Assembly: GCF_050624435.1 (NCBI RefSeq)
Contig: NW_027459181.1
Coordinates: forward strand, 1 to 64,000
Source: Tenrec ecaudatus
Taxonomy: Eukaryota; Chordata; Mammalia; Afrosoricida; Tenrecidae
DNA length: 64,000 bases
Direction of reading: 5' to 3'
Part shown: piece after piece, positions 22,771 through 34,172 of the stretch
Position numbering within the stretch: position 1 is the stretch's first letter
Layout of the letters: each line of letters opens with the position of its first letter
Translations under genes and position numbers: made by a program
The notes under the pieces: model-generated
The model's database searches: none
Told to the model about the DNA's origin: nothing
The model's input: only the letters and a program-made list of their open reading frames with translations

Positions 22771-23512
22771 ATAGTGAATGAAGGGGGAAGTGCAGAGTGG
22801 AGACCCAAAGCCCATTTGCTGGCCACTGGAGATCCCCTCACAAAGGGGTTTAGGAGAGGAGATGGGTCAGTCAGGGTGCGATGTAGTACTGATGAAAAAC
22901 ACAGCTTTTCCCTAGATCCTGGATGCTTCCTCCCCACAACTACCATGATCCGTATTCTACCTTGCAGGACTGGATAGGGCAGAGGTTGTACACTGGTACG
23001 TATAGGAGCTGAAGGCATAGGGAATCCAGGGTGGATGATACCTTCAGGACCAGGAGTGTGAGGGGTGATACTGGGAGAGTAGAGGGTGAGTGGGTTGGAA
23101 ACGGGGAACAGATTACAAGGATCCACATGTAACCTCCTCCCTGGGAGACAGATGGCAGAGAAGGGGGGGAGGGAGACTCCGGATAGGGCAAGATATGACA
23201 AAATAACAATCTGTAGATTATCAAGGGCTCATGATGGAGTGGGGAGCGGGGAGGGAGGTTAAAAAAAAAGAGCACCTGATGCAAAGGGCTTAAGTGGAGA
23301 GCAAATGCTTTGAGAGTGATTAGGGCAAAGAATGTACGGATATGCTTTATACAATTGATGTATGTATATGTATGGATTGTAATAAGAGTTGTATGAGCCC
23401 CTAATAAAATGTTTAAAAAAAAAAGAGTTCCAGTCTCAGAAACTCACAGGTGCAGTTCTACCCCAAACTGTAGAGTTGCCATGAGTCGGCATCAACTGGA
23501 TGGCAGGAAGGA

Positions 23513-24102
23513 CACATAACGATTCAGACCCGGGCTTAGTTTGGGTTCTCACTGAAGCAGACCCTGGCCAAAGACTTAAAGGCAATGAGCTTATTTAGGA
23601 AACTCTGAGCATGCAGGTAATGATGTGGGGTTGTGAGCCAGTGGAGGGAAGGCCACCGATAACAAATAGATTGTGAATCCAATGACAAACCTGGGAACCT
23701 GCTTCTTAATCACTTAGGAAGTCTCCAGGGGTAGGGTGTAGCACACGCCTCTCAGAGTTTTGCCATCCAAGGAGTAAGGGGCCTGGTCAGGGCTGTTCCC
23801 AGGGGCATATGTTCCTCAGCACATTCAGCCAGCACCAGCAAAGGGACCTTCAGAGCTGGCCCTTGGTGACTGAGGCGAGTACACAGAATCAGGAATTTGG
23901 GAGTGAAGAGAAGGAGCACCGGGAGTGTCTGCTACAGATTGGAGACTGGAAAGTCAACTCGTTGCTCCTCAGGCGGACAGGCGCTCCCCTCTCTGGATCT
24001 CACTTTTAACATCGATACACAAAGGTCGATTCTGTGAGGGTCACAGACTTGGGACTCCCATAGCCAAATGAGGACCTGTGTGGACTCTGGTTGGCCTGCT
24101 TA
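23513..24102. other. Unique sequence of the arm, nothing recognised
   Basis: No gene seen. This stretch differs more between the arms than the outer 2.7 kb: four residues in a 66-residue frame. Confidence 0.5.
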
Positions 24103-24330
24103 TTCACTGCCATCTAGAAGATTCCAACTCACCGTGACCCTGTAAGACCGAGCAGAACTGCCCCTGTGGGTTTCCGAGGTTGAAATTCTATATGGACTAG
24201 AAAGTCTCATCTCTGCACAACCCCCACCCTATCCCCCACCCCCCGCTCCCCAGTGTGACTGGTGGTTTCAAACTACTGACCTTCTAGTTAGCTGCCCAAC
24301 ACATAACCCACGGTGCCACCGGGGCTCTTT
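24103..24330 (-). repeat. AfroSINE (left arm)
   Basis: CACTGCCATCTAGAAGATTC, GGTTTCCGAGGTTGAAATTC, and 5' end GGTGCCACCGGGGCTCTTTG. Contains a C-rich run (24,228-24,252). Mirror at 59,718-59,946. Confidence 0.85.
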
Positions 24331-25387
24331 GGCCTAACTGGCTTCTATCCAATGTTATTGAATCGCCTTTGAAAAAATCAGGAGGTTTTTAAGAAAACAG
24401 GAATTTTGACTATCTCTAGAAAAATCGATCTGGCATCACTGGAACCTAAACTAGAGGATCCACAATTCCACGTGGCTCTGGGAATCTCAACATTTCTTCC
24501 TCCTGCTCAAAGTAAAATGGTTTAAGGGGACCTTTCACAGCTGGTGGGCTGGTCTCCTTTCTAGAAGTTGCCTCTGTAAAGTAAATGCATCTTTCTTCCC
24601 TTTTACCTAGTTGGGGGTGGTGAGGGTAGCGGGAGCCATTGGGTTAAGAAAAAACAGTCGAGGTAGCTTCATTTGCCCTGCCAGGGCTTTAGAGTCCAAG
24701 CCTTTTTTGCTCCACCTGACTGGCCTGCTGTTTCCAGGGCAGCCCCACCATCTGTTCCCAGATGCAGGGAGGGAGCCCACTTTCCTTCATCACACCTGCC
24801 CCAAACTCAGGCCCAGAACTACTTTCTAAACACAGAACAACTTTTGTCTGTGGCCAAATGTGGGACCCCAAATTTCTTCCCTCTTTCCCAATACTCCTTC
24901 AGTGACTTGATGACCTGGGCCAGGCTGAGATGAATTAGCTTGCTCCTCACAGCTGGCTGCTGGGTTCCAGTCAACTCCCAGAGGCCACTGGCTGTGCCCA
25001 TCAGTAGAAGTGGGAGTTGAGAACCCTCAGCTCTTGGCTGAGCAGCTCTGTCAGTCTGTAGCTGTTGACTGTAGCTGCTTCTGACAGCCAGTCTAGCTGG
25101 TGCTTTAAGTCATTTCAGTCGCTCCACCTCAGCTGTGATTAGTCTAGTCTCTGTAGCCTCAGAGGGAGGGGAAAACAAAACACCTCAATTACTTTGAATC
25201 AGAGTGGGTTATGCTCTTTTAAAAGGCAGAAAGTCTGAATTGGAGGATATTTTGGGGGGTCTCTTTTATGCATTTCACATTTACAAAATAAGAACTAACA
25301 GTATTTGTTCCAGTAAGTGGATCAGAACCAACTAAGGGCCCACTCCTCCCACCAGGCCACGTCTCACTAAGAATAGAGGTCCATCAC
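24331..25387. other. Unique sequence of the arm, nothing recognised
   Basis: Short overlapping frames on both strands at 24,611-25,001 are kept in both arms only because the arms are nearly identical. No known domain or exon structure. Confidence 0.45.
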
Positions 25388-26322
25388 TTGTCTGGCATTT
25401 TGTGGTACTGTGGTGACTTTTGTTTTGTGTGATACTGGGAGCTATGTGATTGGCATTTCATATACCAGCAGGGTCACCCAAAGAGCTTCCAGACAAAGAA
25501 CAGACAATGAAGAAGGAATTGGCTGCACGCATGGGAAGAATGAGCCATTGAAAACCCTATGGATAGCAGCAACACTGTCAGTTACTAGACCCCCCATGAA
25601 CAACAGAAGAACATTGTCAGAACGTGTGCCAGAAGATGAGCTCTTCAACTTGGAAAGTACTCAAAATACGGCTGAGGAAGAGGAAGAGCTGACTTTTCAT
25701 AGGCAAGTCTACCATAATGATGCAAATCGAGTATAGCCATCAGGACCTTCATTTGCTGATGGGGCACAGCTCAAAATGAGGAGAAACAGTTCAAATCGTC
25801 ATTAATAATTGAAACTTGGGATGTATGAAATATGAATCTAGGGACATTGGAAGTCATTAAAAATGAAATGGAATACATAAAGATTGATATTGTAAGCATT
25901 AGTTAGCTGAAATGGACTGATATTGACCATTTTGAAACAGAAAATCTTATGGTTTACTCTGCTGGAAATGACACAATCAAGAGAAACAACATTGCATTCA
26001 TCATCAAAAGGACATTTTAAGATCTATTTTAATGTACAATGCTATCTTTGATAGGATGCTATGTAGCCCCCTTCAAAGAGAACCAATCAATACAACTATT
26101 GTTCAAATTTATGCACCAACCACCCAAAGCTGGTGACACAGAAATTGAATAATTCTACCACCATATTCAGTCCCAAATTTGTCAGACTTGCTATCAAAAT
26201 GCTATTGGAATGCAAAAGTTGAAAACAAAGAGGAAGGATCAGTAGTTGAAAAATATGGTCTTGGTGATAGAAACCAAGCTGGAGATCGCATGACAGAGTT
26301 TGCAAGACCAATAAATTGCTGA

Positions 26323-26415
26323 TAGCACATACTATATTTTCCAACTTCTGTTCTTTCCTCTTTGGTTCCTACATTTGCACTCCAATCACCAATAATTACC
26401 AATTTATCTTGATTG
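26323..26415 (-). repeat. Inverted copy of an RTE segment inside the RTE (left arm)
   Basis: TTTCCTCTTTGGTTCCTACA and CACTCCAATCACCAATAATT are the reverse complement of the RTE endonuclease segment whose direct version lies at 26,200-26,265 (AATGCAAAAGTTGAAAACAA). The piece is bracketed by two versions of the same RTE bases (AGAGTTTGCAAGACCAAT; AGAATTTTGCATGATTAAT). Present in both arms. Confidence 0.8.
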
Positions 26416-27474
26416 TATGTTAGAATTTTGCATGATTAATGATTTCTTCAAACATATGATCAACAACAAAAAAAGTGACCATAAATGTGGACTTCTCCAG
26501 ATGGAATACACAGAAATCAAATTGACTACACCTGTGGGAAGAGACAATAAAAGAAGCTCAATATCAGCAACTGAAACCAGTCCAGGGGCTGATTGTGGAA
26601 CAGATCAGCAATTGTTCATATGTGAGCTCAAGTTGAAGTTCAAGAAAATGCAAACAAGTACACGAGAGTCAATATACAACCTTGATAATAACCCACCAAA
26701 TTTTGAGAACATCTCTGAATAAAGCACAGTGTCATTTTTAAAAAAAGGAAATAAAGAAAAGATACAAGTGCTTATCAGAAGAGACTCTGAAACTTACTCT
26801 TAATCAGAGAGTAGCTAAGGCAAATGGAAGAAATGATGAAGTAAAGAGCTAAAAAGAAAATTTCAAAGGACAACTCGAGAATACAAAGTAAAATATTATC
26901 ACAAAATGTGCAAAGGCCTAGAGTTAGAAAACCAAAACAGAATATATTCAGCATATCTTAAACTGAAAGAACTGAAGAAAAATGTCAAGTATCGAGGTGC
27001 AATATTAAAAAATTCTATGGGCAAAATATTGAATAATGAAGGAAACATCTGAGGAAGATGGAAACAATATGGAGTCACTGTATCAAAAAGAATAGACCAA
27101 CATTCAACCATTTCAGGAGGTAATATATGAGCAAGAACCAATGGTCAGGAAAGAAGAAATCCAAGATGCATGGAAAGCACTAGCCCAAAACAAGATGCCA
27201 GGAATTGCTGGGATATCTATTGAAATGTTTCCACAAGCCGATAAAGCACTGGCAGCACTCACTCATCTATGTCAGGAAATTTGGAATACAGCTACTTGGC
27301 TAACGGACTGGAAGAGATCCATATGTGTATACATACCAAAGAAGGGAGACCAACGGAATGGTCAAATTATGTAACCCTATCATTGGCATCACATGTGAGT
27401 CAAATTGTACTGAAGCTAATACAACAACAGTTGCATTGATTCATTGACAGAAAGTTACCATATTCAGCATTCAA

Positions 27475-27680
27475 GAGCCATCGTGGCACAGTGGTTACAG
27501 GTTGGATTGCAAACCCCAAGGTCAGAAGTTCAAAACCACCAGTCACTCCGTGGGAGAAAGGCAAGGTTTTCTACTCCCATAATGAGGTACAGTCTCAGAA
27601 ACTCACAGAGGCAGTTAGTTCTACCCTATACTATAGGGTCAGGATGAGTTGTCATCAACTACAAGGCAGTGAGTTTGGTT
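27475..27680 (+). repeat. AfroSINE inserted in RTE (left arm)
   Basis: GAGCCATCGTGGCACAGTGG, B box CAGAAGTTCAAAACCACCAG, and 3' CAACTACAAGGCAGTGAGTT. Mirror at 56,376-56,582. Confidence 0.9.
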
Positions 27681-28843
27681 TCCCAGAGATTTAAGCCAGA
27701 TTCAGAAGAGGATGTGGAACAAAGGATATCAGATATCAGATGGATCTTGCCTGAAAGCAGTGAATACCCAAAAGATGTTTACTTAAGTTTTATTAACACC
27801 CAAGGTATCTGACTGTGTGGATCATAACAAAACATGGATAGTTTTGAGAAGGGAATTCCAGAACACTTTGTCTTGCTCATGTGAACCTTGTACATGGATT
27901 AAGAAGCAGTAGCACAAATAGAACAAGGGTAGATTGCATGGTTTAAGAATCAAGAAAGATGTGCATCCTGGTTGCACCCACTTATTATACTTTTTCAATC
28001 TGTATGGTGAGCAAATAATCAGAGAAGCCAAATTATATGAAGAAGAGCACAGAATCAGATTTGGAGGAAATATTATTAACAACCTGCTATATGCAGACGA
28101 CACAGTTTGGCTTGCTGACAAGGATGGGGGACTTGAAGCACTTGCTGGTGAAGATCAAGGATTGCAACCTTCAATGTGGGATACAACTCAACACAAAGAA
28201 AACCAAAGTCCTCACAACTGAACCAATAGGTAACATGATGATAAATCGAGAAAAACTTGAAGTTGTCAAGGATTTTGTCTTGTCTGGATCCACAAGCAAT
28301 GCTCCTGGAAGCAGCAGTCAAGAGATGAAAAGATACATTGCACTGGGTAGATCTGCTGCATAAGAGCTCTTTAGAATGTTGAAAAGTTAGGATGTTACTT
28401 TAAGCAGGAAGTGCACCTGATCCAAACCATGGTATTTTCATTGGCCTCATCTGCATGTGAAAAGCTTGCCATTGAGTGAAGAAGACCCAGGTAAACTGTA
28501 TGAATTTGAACCATGGTACTGGCAAAGAATATTGACAGTACCATGGACTGCCAAAAGAACAAACAAAATCTGTCTTGGAAGTACGGCCAGAATTCCCATT
28601 AGAAGTAAGGATGGTGAGACTTTGGACATGTTGTCAGTGGAGACCAGTCCCTGGAGAGGCATCATGCTTAGAAAAATGGAAGGGCTGTGAAAAAAGGGTG
28701 AAGGCCCTTGAAGAGCTGGATTGACACAGTGACTACAACAAGAGGACTGAGCATAGGAACACTTGGGTGGATGGAGGAGGAGCTGTTATTGTTACATTCT
28801 GCTGTGAATAGGTTTGCCATGGACCAGAACCAACTGGATGGCA

Positions 28844-28866
28844 AACTAACAACAACAACAACAACA
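28844..28866. repeat. (ACA)n tail of RTE (left arm)
   Basis: The ACA repeat follows the RTE 3' end. The right arm copy (55,185-55,208) has about two more triplets. Confidence 0.85.
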
Positions 28867-28881
28867 GGAAGAGACATTAAA

Positions 28882-29018
28882 AAGCCAAACTCACTGCCAT
28901 TGAGTTGACCTTGATTCAGAGCAACCCGTGAGTTTCCCGAGAGTGTAACTTTTCACAGGAGGGGAAAGCCTGTTTAACCTACTACTTAGCAGCCCAGCCC
29001 ATCACCAGGGCTCCACAA
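28882..29018 (-). repeat. AfroSINE, internally shortened (left arm)
   Basis: CTCACTGCCATTGAGTTGAC, CTTAGCAGCCCAGCCCATCA, and CACCAGGGCTCCAC. The middle is shorter than in other copies. Mirror at 55,034-55,170. Confidence 0.85.
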
Positions 29019-29612
29019 GGATAGCGAGAAGCACTGTTAGGGCTGGATAGGGCAGAGGCTGTATACTGGTACATATGAGGGCTGGAGGTACAGGGAATCC
29101 AGGGTGGACGATACCTTCAGGACCAAGGGTGTGAGGGGCGATGCTGGGAGAGTGGAGGGTGAGTGGGTTGGAAAAGGGGAACTGATTACAAGGATCCACA
29201 TGTGACCTCTTCCATGGGAGAGGGACAGCAGAGAACCGGGGAAGGGAGACTCCGGATAGGGCAAGATATGACAAAATAACGATGTATAAATTACCAAGGG
29301 CACATGAGGGAGGGGGGAAGGGGTGGGAGGGGGAAAAAAAGAGGACCTGATGCAAAGGGCTTAAGTGGAGAGCAAATGCTTTGAGAATGATTGGGGTAGG
29401 GAATGTATGGATGTGCTTTATACAATTGAAGTGTGAATATGGGTGGATTGTGATAAGAGTTGTATGAGTCCCTATTAAAATGTAAGAAAAGAAAAGAGGA
29501 GAAAAAAAATGATTAGGGCAAAGACTGTACAGATGTGCTTTATACAATTGATGTATGTATATGTATGAACTGTGATAAGAGTTGTATGAGCCCCTAATAA
29601 ATTGTTTAAAAA
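29019..29612 (+). repeat. Two poly-A retrotransposon ends in tandem (left arm)
   Basis: 29,019-29,500 ends CCTATTAAAATGTAAG plus an A-rich run. A second 3' end, 29,510-29,612, ends CCTAATAAATTGTTT plus A's. Both are truncated members of the family at 21,258. The 257-residue antisense frame 29,002-29,775 runs through them. Mirror at 54,434-55,025. Confidence 0.8.
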
Positions 29613-29692
29613 AATGATCCTCAATTCTATCTGAATCCTTGCCAGGGCTGCAAGTTGCCTTAATAAACACGAGCAAAAAAAGTACCTCTGGC

Positions 29693-29920
29693 AGCAGACC
29701 GCTCAGGTTCAAATCCAGGCTCTCTAACTTATTGACTATGTGACCTTGGACCTCTCTGTGCTTCCAAAGACTCACTTTCCAAAAGGGAAGTCATAAGCCA
29801 ACTTTTCTTATTCCTCACTGGGTTGCTTTGAAGATGAAATGAGACATCTGTCTAAAAATGCTTCTGACCATCCCTTGGTTCTCAGAGCTCCACAAATGCT
29901 ATGGATTATTGTTTTAAGAT
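29693..29920 (+). repeat. MIR (left arm)
   Basis: GGTTCAAATCCAGGCTCTCT, GACTATGTGACCTTGGACCT, and GTTGCTTTGAAGATGAAATG are in MIR order. Mirror at 54,139-54,360. Confidence 0.85.
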
Positions 29921-31439
29921 TATGAATGCTTTTTTTCCAAGGGTAGTGCAAAGATTAACATCAGTGCTACTTCTCTCTGACAAAATATAAATCCAAATTT
30001 CTAAATAGCAGGGTCTGAACGGATGCGCTGTTAACAGCATCTTGCTTTTCTCCCATCACTTGTCACAGAAAATCTGATAAGAAATGCTGGGCTAGGGCCT
30101 GCAGCCAAGCCCCTCACTGGCAGAGTGCAGGACCTCAGGTTGTTGGCAGGCCAAGGGGCATCACAATGGCAAGAGGAGACTCCACAAAGGGCCCCTGATT
30201 CCTCCCCCACGCCCCCCTTCCCCACGTTCAGGGTGAAACGTCAAAATACAATTTTTTTTGTCACCTGGTGAAATAATGAGCCCCCATTCCTGTTGCCTTG
30301 GTATCATCAGAGCGCAACAGCCACGTGGGGTAATCGCTGTCTCCGTGTTAATGCTGCTCAGTTCAAACATTTTCACAGGCCCTGGCGAAATGAAACCCGT
30401 GCTTTCTACCTAGGTGGAGTTTGAGGCGATTCAGCCCATTTGCTTCTGCTGAAGAGGCTACCTCAGAAAAACAGGAAATAAAAACATAGAGGGTGCCATT
30501 GACATTAGGTTTCTCGTTTTCTTCCTTTCTTCCCTACCTTCCTTTCTTCTTCTTGCCCTTCTCTTTCTCTTTTCTTCCTTCCCCCCCTTTGCTCACGTCT
30601 TCCTGCCTGCCTTCACCTTCCATCTTCCCTCCCACACTCCTCCATTTCTTCTTCGCTCTTCTCTCCCCACCCCCACCTTTCTCCTTTCCTTCCCTGCCTT
30701 TTCCCCTCAGCCTCCCAGGCTCCCTCCTTCACTCTCTCCCTTTCCTCCTTCCTTTCCCCACCTTGTTTTCATCCAGTGATTTGTACTCCTTTCTTCCTCT
30801 CATCCCACCCCTCCCCATTGCTGGAGAAACATCAGTTCCTTGTGGCGCTGGTTTTTTGGCGCCAGACACTGTTCTTTGGGTGCTCACAAGTCTGCGTCCT
30901 GTGTGCAAACATAAGACAGACATATGATCAGGGTTGGACAGAAGATGGGATTTGACAGGTGTTCTGCACCCGAAATCTCCAGGAGGCAAAGGTAAAGTCA
31001 GGCTCCTGCCTTTAAGGTTATATCTCCCATTGTAACTGCATCCCACAGAGGCTCCTGCCTCCTGGCCACCTGAGGCCTGCTGCCTGCCTTCCTCTAGCTC
31101 CTGGGGAATTGGGGCAGCAGTGGCAAGAACAACAAAAATCCCCAGGAGTTGACAAGAAGGGAGGCTGCCTTGCTCAAGAGACGGCCCCCTCACCCACCTG
31201 CATGTTGTTGAGATGCAGGTTCTCATCCCTGTGGCTGGGCAAGAAACGCCCCCTCGGCCAAACGCAGTGGTTTCAAACAAGGACCATCATCGTGTGGTTG
31301 CTGGGAGGCCACTGGGTCGTGCTTGGAGTCTCCCATGAGTTGGCAGTCACATGGGAGCTGGGGCAGGGGCCTCTGGTGACTCCAGTGCCTACACGTGCAC
31401 TCAGAGGGCTGTCAGCTGAAGCTGGCCGTTAGCTGGGTG
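29921..31439. other. Unique sequence of the arm with a pyrimidine tract
   Basis: No gene assigned. 30,513-30,775 is almost all C and T on the plus strand and could form triplex-like DNA. The 183-residue minus-strand frame (30,729-31,280) has no known domain. Confidence 0.5.
30513..30775. repeat. Polypyrimidine tract (left arm)
   Basis: Imperfect TTCC/CCTT-rich run. Mirror purine tract at 53,275-53,540. More arm-to-arm differences fall here than nearby. Confidence 0.85.
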
Positions 31440-31775
31440 CTTAACTGGGTTGTTGTTTGGAGTGTCTCCACGTGGCCTTTCCAGGTGGCTCAGGCTTCTT
31501 TCAGCATAGTGTCTGGGTGCTGAGAAGTGTCCTGAGAGGTAGCATGTGGAGGCTGGACATTCTGAGGGTGAGCACTCAAGAAGAAGACTTTGAAGGGATT
31601 TTTCAGAAGCTGTGAAGCACTTTGGGGGAGGGAAGGGGGTTGCCCAAACTAGATGTCACAGTGTCATCTTCTCCATAATCTATTGGTCACAGAGGTCATG
31701 AAACATCCCAATTTAAGGGGAAAGGGCATAGACTCTACCTTCCTATAGGTAGCCTGTCAAGGAATTTGGGGGTCA
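31440..31775 (+). repeat. Ancient mammalian dispersed repeat (left arm), class unsure
   Basis: GGCCTTTCCAGGTGGCTCAG, GCATAGTGTCTGGGTGCTGA, ATAATCTATTGGTCACAGAG and GGTAGCCTGTCAAGGAATTT follow, in order, a mammal-wide repeat I remember but cannot name securely. Mirror at 52,275-52,610. Confidence 0.5.
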
Positions 31776-31789
31776 CATACGAAGGCTGG

Positions 31790-31985
31790 GAGACCCTGAG
31801 TGGCACAAATGGTTAAGGACTCAACGTATCAAGTGGTGGGCAGTTGCACCCCTCAGAAGAAATAACTAATGGCCTGCTTCTAGAAGCCCACAGGCTTGAG
31901 AATCCTGTGATGTGTAGTTTCTCCCTGGCACCCACGGGGTCCTCGGGAGCCAGAACCAACATAACAGCAACGGGTTGGGTTTTTG
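31790..31985 (+). repeat. AfroSINE-like, diverged (left arm)
   Basis: GAGTGGCACAAATGGTTAAG head and CAGAACCAACATAACAGCAA at the 3' end; the body is poorly preserved. Mirror at 52,068-52,261. Confidence 0.6.
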
Positions 31986-32696
31986 TTGGTTTTGTTTGGG
32001 CTAATATTAAAACGACTAGTATGAAATTATATATGTATTGTGTTTAACTCTCAGGACTCTGATTATGCTGAAGTTGAACAAAACTGTCTGCCTCTTCTAT
32101 GAACGCCAGCCGATGGAGGCAAAGGGTGAGGGTCTAGAGGAAGAATGAATGTCACATTCCCATCCTTATGTTTCAGTTGTCCTTAAAGGGCACAGGGGAC
32201 AAACCAGATGTCTTTGATATGATTTTAGCCTAATGATGTGCTAGTATGATGATGAGCAGCCTGAAAAGTGGTTTTAACTAATGTGATCCAATATTTGAAA
32301 AGTTGACGATTTCACATCGAATTTTATATTCTCAGCATCTCAGTTACAAACAGAAAATCAGGCCTTAAAATCCTTGCATTTACCCAAGGCAACAACCGTC
32401 TGGAGCTAGAATTTGAATGTCCCCCGTGGATGAGCTGCCACGTGCCTGTTAACCACAGTCCCTTTCCATCCCTATTGCCCCCAACACAGAGGTTGGCTAC
32501 AAGTATCCTTTATCTATATGGCTAAATAGGTTAGTTGGTTTGGATTGGGTTGCTATTTTTTCCTGTTTTGTTTTTGTTTACTTTTGATTTTTTGGGGGGC
32601 TAGGAAATGGTGTGTATTTTGGTACCATGTCTTCCAAAGTGAGAAAATAAAACCCAGTAAGCCTAGAAGGTCAAACAGTTTAGATTAATGATGAAA
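31986..32696. other. Unique sequence of the arm, nothing recognised
   Basis: No gene or named repeat seen. Confidence 0.45.
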
Positions 32697-32905
32697 GGTG
32701 GAGCCTTGTTGGTGAAGTAGATTATGAGTTGGACTTCTAACTGCAAGATCAGAAGTTCGAAACTCCCCTCCCCACCCCCACTCCCCAAGAGAAAGATGAG
32801 ATTTTCTACTCCTGTAAAGATTTACAGCCTTGGAAACCCACAGGGGCAGTTCTATACTCTGTCCAAAGGGTTGCTATATGTCAGAATTGATTCCAGGGTA
32901 GTGAG
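32697..32905 (+). repeat. AfroSINE (left arm)
   Basis: GGAGCCTTGTTGGTGAAGTA, GATTTACAGCCTTGGAAACC, and 3' CAGAATTGATTCCAGGGTAG. Mirror at 51,135-51,349. Confidence 0.88.
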
Positions 32906-33706
32906 GTTTTTTTGATTGATATAAATAATTTTTGGTGAGTATTGAAAAAAACAGTCAATATTATTTTAATACACATCAAAGAAGGTCCACATTAATTGTT
33001 CACACAACCTTGCCACCTTCTTTCTTTATTCCCTTGCCTCTCACTCTCCTTTCTTCCTCCCTATGGTCTTTTATCTCATTCTTTTTCTTTCAAGGTTTAG
33101 CCTAGGAGTGGGAAAGTCTGAGTAATTCTTAACCAAAAGACTAAATTGGTTTTATTGTTGGTGTTATTACTTGGGTTAAATTTTTTTCTTTTCTCTTCTT
33201 CTATTGGTTTGTGTCATGTAACCCAGAAAATGGGGAAACATTTGGAACATTTAAACACTAACCTTTCTCAGTAGACTACAATCATTAAAAGCAACAGAGA
33301 TAAATACTCCTATAATAACAATAACATACAAGGATAGCTAGAGAGATAAATAGATAGATAGAAAAACCACAAAATCTGAGCAGTTGTGGGAAGGAGAATG
33401 GGACTAGCCCCATGAATAAATATAGGTTTGCCAGAGAATAGTTCTATATACATATTAGCATATACTACAAATATGTCCATGAATATAATAGTACATCCAG
33501 GAGGCATAGTTATGAAAATGTCTTAGCTATAACAAAACCCCTTGAGGGAGTGTGTCCTAAATATGGGGGATCAGGAACATAGCTCTGAGAGACCTCAAAA
33601 TCAATTCGTACAAACTAGCTCACAAAGACAATGTTCTGTATCCATCAGGGAAGTGACTGGGGTCTTCAAAAGCTAGTGAGTAGCAAACTAAAAGTCGGTT
33701 CTTGGT
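32906..33706. other. Inner end of the left arm, nothing recognised
   Basis: Includes a short GATA run near 33,345. The arm ends at 33,706 exactly where the TG-rich minisatellite begins. Confidence 0.5.
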
Positions 33707-33771
33707 GTATGTGTGTGTGTGTGTGTGTGTGAAAAAAGACACCAAGTAAGACACCCTCCAGAGATTCTACC

Positions 33772-33807
<36 letters not shown>

Positions 33808-34131
33808 TATAAAAAGACACGAAGTCAGAAGCCCTCTAGAGATTCTTCAAGGGTGTGTGTATGTGTGTGTGTTTGTGTAAAAAGGACACAAAGTTCGAAG
33901 CCCTCCATAGATTCTTCAAGGTGTATGTGTGTGTGTGTGTGTGCATGTAAAATCACACGAAGTCAGAAGCCCACTATTGATTCTGCAAGGGTGTGTGTGT
34001 GTATGTGTGTGTTGTGTTTGTAATAATTACACCAAGTTAGAAGCACTCCAGAGATTCTGCAAGAGAGTGTGTGTGTGTATGTTTGTGTGTGTGAAAACGA
34101 TACAAAGTCATAAACCGTCTGGAGATTCTGC

Positions 34132-34172
<41 letters not shown>

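Larger units (their letters stand above)
21258..23424 (+). mobile_element. Poly-A retrotransposon, probable 5'-truncated L1 3' region (left arm)
   Basis: Ends CCTAATAAAATG plus an A-run and has an 18-base target duplication, both signatures of L1-type target-primed insertion. No ORF belongs to it on its own strand; the 147-, 112- and 202-residue frames are incidental. It contains a duplicated segment of about 195 bases (22,240-22,435 and 22,490-22,680) and two TA-rich microsatellites. Assigning it to an L1 3' UTR is inference; a separate poly-A family is possible. Related copies: 3,668-4,555 and 29,019-29,612. Confidence 0.8.
21135..23512 (+). repeat. AfroSINE split by a 2.2-kb poly-A retrotransposon (left arm)
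   Basis: The SINE halves 21,135-21,257 (GGGGTTATGTGTTGTGCTGC) and 23,425-23,512 (TGCCATGAGTCGGCATCAAC) flank the insertion. AAGAGTTCTAGTCTCAGA on the left and AAGAGTTCCAGTCTCAGA on the right are the target duplication, 17 of 18 identical. Confidence 0.9.
25388..28866 (+). mobile_element. Near full-length RTE-clade LINE (left arm)
   Basis: Runs from the 5' region (TATACCAGCAGGGTCACCCA) to a 3' end followed by (ACA)n. RT landmarks: the segment with KMPGIAGISIEMF at 27,190-27,240, FNLYGEQIIREAKL at about 27,998, and IINNLLYADDTVWLADKD at about 28,070 with the catalytic YADD. The conserved C-terminal part follows (28,200-28,360). Function was a target-primed RT; the single ORF is now in pieces with many stops. 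It carries a SINE (27,475) and an inverted internal piece (26,323). Mirror at 55,185-58,662. Confidence 0.9.
20085..33706. repeat. Left arm of a large inverted repeat (pairs with 50,337-64,000)
   Basis: GTCTTCCAGTTGGTGCCATG at 20,085 is the reverse complement of the last bases of the window. At the inner edge AAGTCGGTTCTTGGT ends at 33,706 and pairs with ACCAAGAACCGACTT starting at 50,337. Mirrored frames: 21,493-21,936 equals 62,149-62,592, and 29,002-29,775 equals 54,275-55,048 with one residue different. Paired coordinates sum to about 84,043 inside and 84,085 outside, so net indels are about 42 bases. Its outer limit is beyond the paired sequence in view. Confidence 0.97.

Noticed and set aside
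29002-29775. 257-residue open frame, present in both arms
   Set aside because: Antisense through two poly-A retrotransposon ends, a SINE edge and part of a MIR. Presence in both arms reflects arm identity, not selection.
30729-31280. 183-residue open frame kept in both arms
   Set aside because: No known domain, low-complexity neighbour, and preservation is explained by the near-identical arms.
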